44,929 nucleotides of DNA, from contig JAOKVV010000011.1 of the NCBI GenBank assembly GCA_028336925.1, forward strand, positions 1 to 44,929, read 5' to 3'. The notes below the pieces were generated by a model. It did no database searches. It saw only the letters and a list, made by a program, of their open reading frames with translations, and was not told the origin of the DNA. Shown one piece after another: positions 35,353 to 43,712 of the stretch. This DNA is from Vicingaceae bacterium. Lineage in GTDB: Bacteria > Bacteroidota > Bacteroidia > Flavobacteriales_E > Vicingaceae. Position 1 is the first letter of the stretch, and every line of letters starts with the position of its first letter. Made by a program: the position numbers and the translations under genes.

Positions 35353-36015
35353 TTAATCGGTCTTGATTTTAAGCTCACTCGCTATTTTTCCAGTCTCCGC
35401 ATCGAATTGTAATTGTATTATTTGATAACTACAAGTTTTACAAATACCGTCGAAATAATAGTACGTTAAAAAATCACCTAATTTATAGCCTTTGTGCGCA
35501 TAGTGTGTTATTTTACCACGTTCTAAAGTAATACTTTTCCATAATGCATTAGGATATTCTCCTGCTACTTTAATTTTTGCGTCCTCAAAGCTAGTTAACT
35601 CGCCATTTGCTAGTTGAACAGCGTAGTTTAATTTTACTAACCCACTGTCAATTACTTTAAAATCAGAAGAAACATTAAAAATAATGTCATCTACTTTTTC
35701 ACTTCCTGAATATAAATCGTAAGCTAAGGTATAGCCTGTTATGATCTCTTGAATCTGTACGCTATCAGTAGGCCAAAGAGAATCACGAAAGGTTGTTTTC
35801 TCCGCAAGTCTTTCAATGTTTTGCAATTGGAAAGTGGGTTCAAAAGTGACATTTCGATTAAAAAACGCTGTAACATACTTTACTACGGCTACTTTTGCCA
35901 ATGAATCAGTGTTTAAAACAACGGTTTTCTTTACCGGACTCGCTACTTTCTTAGTTTGTGCAAAACCTGTAAAATAGAGGGCTGTAAAAATCAATAATAA
36001 GCTAAACTGTTTCAT
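35353..36015 (-). CDS. Exported hypothetical protein
   Basis: This 220-aa protein is unfamiliar. It has a signal peptide (LLLIFTALYFTGFAQ), a Lys/Val-rich linker, and a mostly beta mature domain (LVKLNYAVQLANGELTSFED, TYYYFDGICKTCSYQIIQLQ). The single CxxC (KTC) near the C-terminus might be a disulfide. Its ATG overlaps the stop of the dihydroorotase-like gene by one base, so it is the last gene of a minus-strand run Nudix, BatA, dihydroorotase-like, hypothetical. Confidence 0.72.
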   Translation of the reverse strand: MKQFSLLLIFTALYFTGFAQTKKVASPVKKTVVLNTDSLAKVAVVKYVTAFFNRNVTFEPTFQLQNIERLAEKTTFRDSLWPTDSVQIQEIITGYTLAYDLYSGSEKVDDIIFNVSSDFKVIDSGLVKLNYAVQLANGELTSFEDAKIKVAGEYPNALWKSITLERGKITHYAHKGYKLGDFLTYYYFDGICKTCSYQIIQLQFDAETGKIASELKIKTD

Positions 36016-37289
36016 TATTTCTTCGGTAACGTGCTTTGATTTTGATGGATAATTCCTAATGGTTTTCCAATTAGTTTTCTTCCAAATAATGGAGAGTTTT
36101 TCGACTTCGACAACACCGACTTTTTATCTAAACTCCACTCTATTTCGGGGTTAAAAAATGTCAGGTTTGCCATTTCGCCTGCTTTAATCTTTACAGCAGG
36201 TAGACCTAAAATAGTTCGAGGATTCAAGGTGAACTTTTCGATTAGATCAGTGAGTTCCATTTGATTTTTTAAAGCCGTATTGGCTACTGAAAAGGCTGTT
36301 TGTAAATTGATACTTCCAAAGGCAGCATGCTCAAACTCTCGCTTCTTTAACTCAATATCTTCTGGCTGATGATCCGAGCAAATTGCGTCGATGGTGTTTG
36401 ATTTTAGTCCTTTAATTAGCGCGTTGATGTGTTTTTTATCTCGCAAAGGAGGCATTAGCTTAAATCGGGTATCAAATTCCTGTAATTCAGAATCATCTAA
36501 TAATAAATTAAGCGCACAAACATCGGCGGTTATTGAAATTTGTGCCTTTTTAGCTTCCTTTATTAAGGTTACACTGCCACTTGTGCTGATGGTTGAAAAA
36601 TGCAGTTTTCCTTCGGTATAATCAGTCAGGTAAATATCTCGATTCACCATTATTTCTTCTGCTAATGCAGGAATCCCTTTCATTCCTAAATGCGTGCTTT
36701 CTTCCCCTTCATGCATCATTCCTTTATAACTCAAGTCAAATTGGTTAGCGTATTGCACAACTAATCCATCAAAAGATTTACAGTATAGTAGGGCCGTTTT
36801 CAGCAGGTTTGGATTTTGAACAGATTTCTTATCATCTGTAAAAGCAATGGCGCCGGAAGTGCTCATATCATGTAGCTCAGCCAGTTCTTTTCCTTCCATC
36901 TGTTTAGAAACCGTTCCCATTGGATAAACCGAAACTTGCTGTCCTCTTGCTTGGTTTTGAATATACTCAACTAACGATTTAGAATCGATAACCGGTGAGG
37001 TAGCAGGGGATAGGGCTACGCCTGTAAAACCACCTGCTGCTGCAGCTTTAATTCCTGTTTGTATGGTTTCCTTATGTTCATTTCCTGGATCGCTAAAATT
37101 AGCTCTCAGGTCAAACCAACCGGCAGAAACATGTAAATTTTCAGCCTCAAAAATTGGGGTGTTTTTAGGTACTTTTAAATTGGAACCAATTTGCTCTATC
37201 TTTCCACTTACGATATGGATATCTACGAGTTGGTTGTGGAAAGTAGAGGAGCGGTCAATTAATTTTGCGGCACGAATAAACAACTTCAT
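36015..37289 (-). CDS. Dihydroorotase-like amidohydrolase lacking the HxH metal ligands (probable pseudoenzyme)
   Basis: I use the ATG at 37289 (424 aa); the earlier in-frame ATG at 37334 overlaps the upstream gene. The fold is dihydroorotase: KLFIRAAKLIDRSS, PGNEHKETIQTGIKAAAAGG, GMKGIPALAEE, ICSDHQPED and TLNPRTILGLP. The canonical DxHxH after the first strand is here FDLRANF, giving Asp60, Arg62 and Asn64, so both histidines are gone. The usual EVTPHHL histidine segment reads ADVCALNLLL. The late Asp in SDHQPE remains. Zinc-dependent ring closure is therefore unlikely. It may be a structural partner of aspartate carbamoyltransferase, like known inactive dihydroorotase homologues, but that is inference. 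Confidence 0.88.
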   Translation of the reverse strand: MKLFIRAAKLIDRSSTFHNQLVDIHIVSGKIEQIGSNLKVPKNTPIFEAENLHVSAGWFDLRANFSDPGNEHKETIQTGIKAAAAGGFTGVALSPATSPVIDSKSLVEYIQNQARGQQVSVYPMGTVSKQMEGKELAELHDMSTSGAIAFTDDKKSVQNPNLLKTALLYCKSFDGLVVQYANQFDLSYKGMMHEGEESTHLGMKGIPALAEEIMVNRDIYLTDYTEGKLHFSTISTSGSVTLIKEAKKAQISITADVCALNLLLDDSELQEFDTRFKLMPPLRDKKHINALIKGLKSNTIDAICSDHQPEDIELKKREFEHAAFGSINLQTAFSVANTALKNQMELTDLIEKFTLNPRTILGLPAVKIKAGEMANLTFFNPEIEWSLDKKSVLSKSKNSPLFGRKLIGKPLGIIHQNQSTLPKK

Positions 37290-37302
37290 AAGGCGGTTTT
37301 TT

Positions 37303-39318
37303 TTATGTATAAAATCGTAAAAGTAAAACTTCACATCCTAAGAACAACAAACATAATAAGATTGCATATTTCCACAAAGCGACTCCGCTATTGCTGTTGG
37401 CAATTTCATTGGTTAATAATTCATTAGTTAAGGTGAATATTTTATAATTTTCAAGTTCGCTTTTTAGTAAAATATCTGTCAGATCTTCTTCACTGTATGC
37501 CGATAAGTTGGATTCTCTTCTATCATAATTAAATCCTAAACCCTGTATGGTTTCTTCTCCATTTTTTAGGTCGTAATTCCCTGATTTATTGATTTGACCA
37601 TGTAAATATAAAGTAAACTCTCGATCGGTTTTTCGTTGTTCAGGTATAAAGTCGATTGAATTTCCTGATATGCTCATTGGTTTTTCACCTGTTACTTGTG
37701 CTGACGTAGTTACCTGATTATTATCATTGATGGTATAAAATAATGCGTCTGATTGCTGACTGTTTAACGCGATATTGTACACTGTAGGAACAAATATGGC
37801 GTGCTCTGTGAAGTTACTTTCTTCAGCATTTAAACTTGTTGCTGCTAAGTAAATCCGGCCTTTTCCAACTAGCTTACTGATTAAAAATGGTTTCCTGTTT
37901 TGAAATCGCATGATCACTTCACTATTATTGGGTAAGTCATAATAGGAAGTAGCGATGGGTAAATTCAAATTATTGGGCAATTCGTCAAATACATTTCTAT
38001 AAATAGGCGACTTTTCATTGATGTAATCAATTTTAGTAGAGGCGCTGATTCGTTTCCCCATTTGCCATCCGAATGGAGAAAGTAATGCATTTTGATTGGC
38101 AGCAGACGATTGCTCAGGAAAAATCAACAGATGTCCACCATTCTCAACGAATTTCGTGAGTTCTTGAATTAATCCACTTGAGTAGGATTCGATTTCATTT
38201 ACAATGATTAATCGTTGGTTACTTAACTCTTGGTAATTGATTTGCTGAATATTCGATGCCGTAAGGTTTAAAAAGTCATCGGATGAAAATAGGGCTGTAA
38301 GTACCTTGTTCTTATCTTCTTCTTGCAATGATGCCACTGCAAGTTGACGTTCTAATTGGTAAGAAAAAAAGAAATGATCATCGAAGGTTATCGGATAATC
38401 TTTAATACTTATTTCTCCTTGTTGTATGCCACTTTCACTATTTGAAAAGGAGAGCGTGTCATAAGTGATTTGGTTGGGACTGATATCAAAACTGCCGGGC
38501 GTTTTAGTTTGCCCATTAATGGACAATCTGATTGGGATATTTTCGTAATTTTTATCAGATGCGTTTACAATTTTAACAACTAGCTGCTCAGTAGAATTAC
38601 TCTGCCTAAATGGAGAGAAAAACCAACAACTATCAATAAATAAGTTGGTTGCTAAGTTCGTTTTGATGGGTACAAATTGTAAATCTACTACTGTGTCATT
38701 TCGGAGTGCATCAAAATCGGAACTGCTTTTTTGAAAGTCTGAAAGCAGAAAAATAGACTTATTGGGAACTTCTTTATCCACTATAATGTCCTTCAACCGG
38801 TTGGTAACTTCAGACATTTGCTTAACTGAAGGCGATAGTACAACACCTTGAAGTTCTTCGATAAATTGCTCTTTATTGATGGTTCGTTGATGCTTTGCTT
38901 CAAAATCATTGGTAAGTATTACAAATTGATCATCCGGTTTATAAGCATCTAAAATATTAATGGCTTTGTTTTTTGCCACATCTAATGACTGACCGTTTTC
39001 GCTCTCGGCCTGCATGCTAAATGAATTATCGATGTATATTCCTACAATCGAATTGCCTAATTTTTGATCTTGATCTGAGGTTGGTAGAATTGGTTGAGCG
39101 AAAGCCAAAATTAAAAATGTAAGCGCTAACAAACGACTAATTAACACTAAAAAGTGCTTGAGTTTGTTGGTAGATTGCGTCTCTTCTTGTACACTTTTTA
39201 GAAAGCGAACATTGGTGAAATAAACAGTCTTGTAGCGCCTAAAATTAAATAGGTGAATTACAATAGGAATCGCTAAAGCGAAAAGGGCGTAAAGAAACTC
39301 AGGGTAGACAAATTTCAT
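37303..39318 (-). CDS. BatA-domain membrane protein with von Willebrand A-like region
   Basis: The 671-aa protein opens with the aerotolerance-regulator N-terminal (BatA) domain: FVYPEFLYALFALAIPIVIH, FNFRRYKTVYFTNVRFLKSV, and a second helix LALTFLILAFAQPIL. A vWA-like fold follows, with a metal-site start GIYIDNSFSMQAESENG (DxSxS variant DNSFS) and SIFLLSDFQKSS. The centre has an Ig-like and glutamine-amidotransferase-like region (LTKFVENGGHLLIFPE), and the C-terminus ends in one membrane helix (WKYAILLCLLFLGCEVLLL). The role is unknown, and it is common in Bacteroidota next to pyrimidine genes. It lies 13 bp upstream of the dihydroorotase-like gene. Confidence 0.87.
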   Translation of the reverse strand: MKFVYPEFLYALFALAIPIVIHLFNFRRYKTVYFTNVRFLKSVQEETQSTNKLKHFLVLISRLLALTFLILAFAQPILPTSDQDQKLGNSIVGIYIDNSFSMQAESENGQSLDVAKNKAINILDAYKPDDQFVILTNDFEAKHQRTINKEQFIEELQGVVLSPSVKQMSEVTNRLKDIIVDKEVPNKSIFLLSDFQKSSSDFDALRNDTVVDLQFVPIKTNLATNLFIDSCWFFSPFRQSNSTEQLVVKIVNASDKNYENIPIRLSINGQTKTPGSFDISPNQITYDTLSFSNSESGIQQGEISIKDYPITFDDHFFFSYQLERQLAVASLQEEDKNKVLTALFSSDDFLNLTASNIQQINYQELSNQRLIIVNEIESYSSGLIQELTKFVENGGHLLIFPEQSSAANQNALLSPFGWQMGKRISASTKIDYINEKSPIYRNVFDELPNNLNLPIATSYYDLPNNSEVIMRFQNRKPFLISKLVGKGRIYLAATSLNAEESNFTEHAIFVPTVYNIALNSQQSDALFYTINDNNQVTTSAQVTGEKPMSISGNSIDFIPEQRKTDREFTLYLHGQINKSGNYDLKNGEETIQGLGFNYDRRESNLSAYSEEDLTDILLKSELENYKIFTLTNELLTNEIANSNSGVALWKYAILLCLLFLGCEVLLLRFYT

Positions 39319-39360
39319 TAAAGGTCGAAATTACACATTAGCGAGCAGATAAGCGGCAAT

Positions 39361-39882
39361 TTATCCATGAATTTGCAGCCATTGTTGTGCAATGATAGTT
39401 TTTGCGTCTTCATAAATAGTAGACAGAAATGCTGTTTTAGGAATTTTGATGACCTCAATTTGTTCGTTTTCCCCATCAACTCCTCCACCTTCAGTAGTTT
39501 GCTGACTTACCTTAGCAAAGAATAACGTCATTTTTTCAGTTACAGGACCCGGTGAAGTGTAAAAACAAGCAATTTGTGCCAAGTCATCTGTTTGGTAGCC
39601 AATTTCTTCTTCTATTTCTCTCTTTATTGTTTCTTCAGCAGTTTCATCTAAAACATCTCTCTTTCCTGCCGGAATTTCTATGAGTTTTTTCTCAGCTCCA
39701 ACCCTAAATTGTTTCACCAAAACTATCTCATTTGTGTTGGTATCCAGAACGAGGGCTGCAACAGAGTCAAATAAGTTAAATTGCTCTCGATCAATAGTTC
39801 TGTTGTTTTTGTCATCAATCACTTTAACAGCAGTAACTTCATAAAAGCCCTTAAAGACGGTCTTTTTATCACTTATTTTCAT
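39361..39882 (-). CDS. Nudix hydrolase, ADP-ribose/nucleotide-sugar pyrophosphatase-like
   Basis: I prefer the ATG at 39882 (173 aa) to the one at 39939, as it leaves room for a promoter and gives the usual family start KKTVFKGFYEVTAVKV. The Nudix box is GKRDVLDETAEETIKREIEEEIGY, with one extra residue between the first Gly and the downstream Glu compared with the consensus Gx5Ex7REUxEExGU. QFRVGAEKKLIEIPAG before it is typical of ADP-ribose or GDP-mannose pyrophosphatases. It heads the minus-strand run BatA, dihydroorotase-like, hypothetical, and is divergent from the acyltransferase. Confidence 0.87.
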   Translation of the reverse strand: MKISDKKTVFKGFYEVTAVKVIDDKNNRTIDREQFNLFDSVAALVLDTNTNEIVLVKQFRVGAEKKLIEIPAGKRDVLDETAEETIKREIEEEIGYQTDDLAQIACFYTSPGPVTEKMTLFFAKVSQQTTEGGGVDGENEQIEVIKIPKTAFLSTIYEDAKTIIAQQWLQIHG

Positions 39883-39915
39883 AGGTATTGGTATCTTTAT
39901 CTTTTTTTTGGGAAA

Positions 39916-39923
39916 CAAAACTA
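39916..39923 (-). promoter_or_regulatory. Candidate -7 box of the Nudix-BatA-dihydroorotase-like operon
   Basis: TAGTTTTG on the minus strand matches TAnnTTTG and lies 33 bp before the ATG at 39882. It falls inside the longer reading from 39939, which supports the shorter start. Confidence 0.5.
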
Positions 39924-39962
39924 AGCTAATTATTGGCATTTAATTGAAGGTAAACTGAATTG

Positions 39963-41105
39963 ATGAAAGAAGTTGAGCAAATGGAGTTTGAAGATATACG
40001 GCCACTTCATGATAATGAAGTAAAGGAAGGGATCGCTCGTTTATTGAATGTGCAGGAGTTTAAGGGAATGGTAGATTATGCCTTTCAAGGTAAAATTCCA
40101 TTTGAGCAAATAGAGCAGCAGTTAAGACAAATTACAACTGTTAAGCAGTTTCAAAGTGGATTAATTACTAAGATGCTAGGATTTGTTATTGCCAAAACTT
40201 CTGAATCATTTACTTTCTCAGGTTTAGAGAACCTTGAAAAAGGAAAAGCCTATTTATTTCTTTCTACTCATAGAGATATTGTTTTGGATTCGGCCCTAAT
40301 GAATTTAGTGCTTAACGATAATGATTATGATACTGCTCGAATTGCAATTGGTGACAATTTAGTAAAAGAGCCATGGATCAATGATTTAGTTCGATTGAAC
40401 AAAAGCTTTATCGTTAAAAGAGGAAAGCAAGGAAAAGATAAGGTGATGGCGTCTATGCAATTATCTAAATACATAGCCCATTCTATCCTTAATGATAATG
40501 AAAGCGTTTGGATTGCTCAGCGAGAAGGAAGAACCAAGGATGGAATAGATAAAACACAACCAGGATTAATTAAAATGCTTTCAATAGCAGGAAGAAAAGC
40601 ACCTGTAGAACATTTACGCCAATTAAATATTGTTCCTGTAACTATTTCCTATGAGTACAACCCTTGTGACGCATTGCTTTTACCTGAGTTATTAGCTAAA
40701 AGTGAGGAAAGAGAATATGTGAAAGGTCCTATGGAGGATTTGATTAGCATGATGAAAGGAATAGAAGGGAAGAAAGGCAGAATACACCTTAGTTTCGGTG
40801 ATCCATTGAATTCAATAGGTAATAATTTGGTTGATGTAACTGAAGAAAAGTTTGTGAACCAAATAGTCGACTTAGTCGATCACGAAGTGTACAAGAAGTT
40901 TCAACTTTTTCCTACCAATTTTATTGCTGATGATTTATTAAATCAACAAACTAAATGGGCTAATAACTATACTACAGAAGAGAAAGAAACATTTAAAAAG
41001 GTGATGACTTCTCGATTAGCTGCAGTAGAAGGCGATCCGGAAAAATTAAAGAATATCTATTTAAAAATGTACGCAAATCCGGTTATCAAAAACAAGGAAG
41101 AGTAG
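39963..41105 (+). CDS. PlsB/LPLAT-family acyltransferase
   Basis: The 380-aa protein (ATG at 39963; a TTG precedes it by one codon) looks like a glycerolipid acyltransferase. Motif I is LSTHRDIVLDSAL, with His and the downstream Asp separated by five residues rather than the usual four. The third motif QREGRTKDGIDKTQPG corresponds to EGxR of glycerol-3-phosphate acyltransferases. IVPVTISYEYNPCDALLLPE matches the motif IV region. No signal peptide or strong membrane helix is visible, suggesting a peripheral inner-membrane enzyme. It is divergent from the Nudix gene. A truncated Crp/Fnr fragment follows within 60 bp. Confidence 0.82.
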   Translation: MKEVEQMEFEDIRPLHDNEVKEGIARLLNVQEFKGMVDYAFQGKIPFEQIEQQLRQITTVKQFQSGLITKMLGFVIAKTSESFTFSGLENLEKGKAYLFLSTHRDIVLDSALMNLVLNDNDYDTARIAIGDNLVKEPWINDLVRLNKSFIVKRGKQGKDKVMASMQLSKYIAHSILNDNESVWIAQREGRTKDGIDKTQPGLIKMLSIAGRKAPVEHLRQLNIVPVTISYEYNPCDALLLPELLAKSEEREYVKGPMEDLISMMKGIEGKKGRIHLSFGDPLNSIGNNLVDVTEEKFVNQIVDLVDHEVYKKFQLFPTNFIADDLLNQQTKWANNYTTEEKETFKKVMTSRLAAVEGDPEKLKNIYLKMYANPVIKNKEE

Positions 41106-41162
41106 ACCAATTGATTATTCTTTTGAGATTAGAACATCATCTATTTTTCTACAAAACAGCGC

Positions 41163-41393
41163 TTGGTTGAAATGCTGTTGTGGTTAAAAGAAACGTTTGG
41201 GTTAGATGATAATGATTGTATTGATATTAAATTAACTCGCGAAGAAATTGCGAATATGGTCGGCACAACAACAGAGTCATTGATTCGATTGTTGGGCGAT
41301 TTTAAAAAGAATAAACTGATTAGTCTTGAAGGTAAAGAAATAAAACTTCTAGATATTCACGGTTTGGTAATGATCGCTGAACTTGTTGACTAG
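41163..41393 (+). pseudogene. Truncated Crp/Fnr-family regulator (C-terminal DNA-binding domain only)
   Basis: The 76 codons, starting at TTG, encode only the winged HTH of a Crp/Fnr protein: VEMLLWLKETFGL corresponds to the end of the dimer helix, and LTREEIANMVGTTTESLIRLLGDFKKNKLI is a complete recognition-helix unit. Complete family members are about 220 aa with an N-terminal cyclic-nucleotide-like sensor domain. Here an in-frame stop lies about 50 bp upstream and the acyltransferase ends only 57 bp away, so no sensor domain can be present. It is a probable remnant, although an HTH-only protein cannot be excluded. Its stop overlaps the convergent HEAT-like gene by 4 bp. Confidence 0.75.
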
Positions 41394-41914
41394 ATCAATT
41401 TTTTAATTTCTTTTTTTAAAGTAGCAGCAATTCCTGACGTCAAACTTTCTGTATAATGGTCTTCTGTTAGTAAAATTAAATCTTGTTTCAATTCAGGGTA
41501 TTTTTTTGCAATTCGGTTCATAGCCTTGAATGCTGTTATACGAGTTGATGGAATTTTTGATAGATCTTCCCAAATGTTCATGCATGCATCAAATAGATAA
41601 CCCTCATAAGATTCTTCCAATTTAATATGCTCTAGATTCTTGATCAATTCTCGCTGATGTCCATCTTCTTTGCCGGCTATAGCCTTGGTAATTTCGATTG
41701 CTCTTTCTGAGATACGTTGGTCATTTTTATTTATACAGCTTCTTAAAACCCACGCAGCTCTCCAAGCCAATGGCTCATCACTCAATAGTGAAAATGAAAG
41801 AAAGGCATCAAAGTTTTCTTTGCGCTCATTGATATGAGAAATTAACTGCTCTTTTCTACCTTTTTCCCTAAAAAGTAATTGAATAGAATTTGAAATTTCG
41901 ATTGAGCTATTCAT
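41390..41914 (-). CDS. HEAT-like helical protein
   Basis: The 174-aa protein is predicted to be all alpha-helical, with repeating helix pairs (LAWRAAWVLRSCINKNDQ, TRITAFKAMNRIAKKYPELK) similar to HEAT/adenylosuccinate-lyase-like repeats. It has no signal peptide or catalytic motif. It overlaps the end of the upstream lipoprotein gene by 8 bp, so the pair is translationally coupled. Such repeats usually mediate protein binding; the partner is unknown. Confidence 0.75.
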   Translation of the reverse strand: MNSSIEISNSIQLLFREKGRKEQLISHINERKENFDAFLSFSLLSDEPLAWRAAWVLRSCINKNDQRISERAIEITKAIAGKEDGHQRELIKNLEHIKLEESYEGYLFDACMNIWEDLSKIPSTRITAFKAMNRIAKKYPELKQDLILLTEDHYTESLTSGIAATLKKEIKKLI

Positions 41915-42512
41915 TCACCTTTATTTTTAATAAATACTCTTCGCTATCCATTTCTGAATTAGTTAATTCATGAGAAATAATGGTTCTATTCCATTGAGTT
42001 TGTAAAGTCACTGTTTTATAAAAAGTATTTTCTTCTGAATTACTTTTAAATCGGTGCTTCATTTTAACCATATTGATGGTGTCGGTTAATTTTAATTTAC
42101 TATCAATTTCGGTGATTGAAAGACCGTCACTGCCTTCCATTAACAATCCGTACTGATGATTTTGGGCACTTTTAAGTTGATTAAAAATATCAGTATTAAA
42201 TACAGGTGCATTTGAAGTATTTAGCAATAGCAAGTAGTGAAACTCATTGTTTGTATTTTGGAAAATATCTAATGTTTGGTCTCCACGTAATAAATCATTG
42301 AAAGAGCCTATCAACATATTATACCTCGTTTCGTCAAGTTTATCATTTACTAAATGGGATATTTTTTCGGCATCTAATCTGACGAAATTTTTGGGTAGAC
42401 TAATTGTTATTTGCTCATTAGTAAATTGGTAAGACTCTAACTTTTTAGTTGAGCAAGATGAAGTAATGAGTGTAATTAGAATGGCGGTTATACAAAAGAG
42501 TTGTTTCTTCAT
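41907..42512 (-). CDS. Lipoprotein of unknown function
   Basis: The 201-aa protein has a clear lipoprotein signal (LFCITAILITLITSSCST, Cys20). The mature domain has a mix of strands and helices (QITISLPKNFVRLDAEKISH, NMVKMKHRFKSNSEENTFYK) with no family I recognise. It is followed by an 8-bp overlap into the HEAT-like gene. A TAATTTTG box (42552-42545, minus) lies 32 bp before the ATG, but no -33 element is evident. Confidence 0.75.
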   Translation of the reverse strand: MKKQLFCITAILITLITSSCSTKKLESYQFTNEQITISLPKNFVRLDAEKISHLVNDKLDETRYNMLIGSFNDLLRGDQTLDIFQNTNNEFHYLLLLNTSNAPVFNTDIFNQLKSAQNHQYGLLMEGSDGLSITEIDSKLKLTDTINMVKMKHRFKSNSEENTFYKTVTLQTQWNRTIISHELTNSEMDSEEYLLKIKVNE

Positions 42513-42544
42513 TGTAATGCTTCTTTAGGCTATATAAATGTATT

Positions 42545-42552
42545 CAAAATTA
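42545..42552 (-). promoter_or_regulatory. Candidate -7 box of the lipoprotein/HEAT-like pair
   Basis: TAATTTTG on the minus strand matches TAnnTTTG, 32 bp before the ATG at 42512. Confidence 0.45.
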
Positions 42553-42680
42553 CGGTTCAAATTTGGTTATAATAAGATGATATTTTTCATTGTCTATACA
42601 CTTAGCCAACATTTCATCTCAAATCAACGTCTATCCCAAAATTATTAACTTCAACTATTAAAATTTATTAATTTTAAGGA

Positions 42681-43712
42681 ATGATTAAAGAAACAGTTCT
42701 TTCAAAAAAACTATTTTTTTGGTTTTTTTTGGTTTTTGCTTTTACAACCTTAAAAGCACAAGAGCTACATTTATCTCAGCCATTGATGAATCCTATATTA
42801 CAAAACCCTGCTCACACAGGCAACAGTGATTCTGATTGGAGGTTAATGGCTAATTATAGAAGTCAATGGAGGAGTATGGGTACTCCCTTTATATCTAATA
42901 TTATTGGCGGTGATAAACAATTGTACGTACTAAATCAATCAATAGGGGTTGGAGTTTTGGTTAGCTATGACCGAAGCGGAGATGGCAATCTTACCAATTT
43001 TTCAGCAGGACTAATGGCTTCATTAAAGAAAGAAATAGGCAAAACTGTGTTTAGGGGAGGATTTCGAGCATCTTATGTTTTGAATCAGTTTGATGTCAAT
43101 AGGCTTACCTTTCCGCAACAGTATGACAGAACCCAAGGAGGATTTAATCAACAATTTAATAATGGAGAGTCTGCTATTGGGCAGTCTTTTAGTTTCTTTG
43201 ATTTTACATTGGGGACTATAGTAGAGCATACTTTTTCAAATAGACTTAAAGTAGGAGTGGGATTTACAGTTAACCATTTGAATCAGCCCTCAGCTTCATT
43301 TTTATCTGACCAAAATCAACTAGATGCCTTTTTTAGCTACCAAGCATTTGCCAATTATCAATTCAACGAAAAAATGTTGATTAAGCCCTTTGTAATTTAT
43401 AGTTTTTTATCCAAAGCCTCTCAACTTTTAATAGGAGCAGATGTGAATTATGCTTTAAGTGATCAGCCTCAAAATATTGATTATTTTATTGGTGGTATTG
43501 CAACTCGATCAGGTTTTAATAGAACTTTTGATGCGCTGGTTTTAAAGGCCGGTTTGGGTTTTGAGAAATTAGAAGTAGGAGTAAGCTATGACTTCACCAT
43601 GTCTTCAATTCGCCAAGTTTCAGATTATCGAGGAGCTTTAGAGTTTGGAGTTATACTAAAAGGAGCATCTAATTTTTTACCTTTTAAAACGTTGCCTTGT
43701 GAACGTCTTTAA
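42681..43712 (+). CDS. Type IX secretion system PorP/SprF-family outer-membrane protein
   Basis: The 343-aa protein has a signal peptide (FFWFFLVFAFTTLKAQ) and the PorP/SprF signature at its mature start (LHLSQPLMNPILQNPAHTGN, then ANYRSQWRSMGTPFI). The rest is a small outer-membrane beta-barrel with Gly/aromatic strands. PorP/SprF proteins anchor or help export type IX cargo, and SprF is needed for the SprB gliding adhesin. Paralogues are numerous and typically sit beside large repeat adhesins or OmpA-like proteins. Here it overlaps a TPR-PD40 gene by 14 bp, so the two are coupled. Confidence 0.92.
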   Translation: MIKETVLSKKLFFWFFLVFAFTTLKAQELHLSQPLMNPILQNPAHTGNSDSDWRLMANYRSQWRSMGTPFISNIIGGDKQLYVLNQSIGVGVLVSYDRSGDGNLTNFSAGLMASLKKEIGKTVFRGGFRASYVLNQFDVNRLTFPQQYDRTQGGFNQQFNNGESAIGQSFSFFDFTLGTIVEHTFSNRLKVGVGFTVNHLNQPSASFLSDQNQLDAFFSYQAFANYQFNEKMLIKPFVIYSFLSKASQLLIGADVNYALSDQPQNIDYFIGGIATRSGFNRTFDALVLKAGLGFEKLEVGVSYDFTMSSIRQVSDYRGALEFGVILKGASNFLPFKTLPCERL

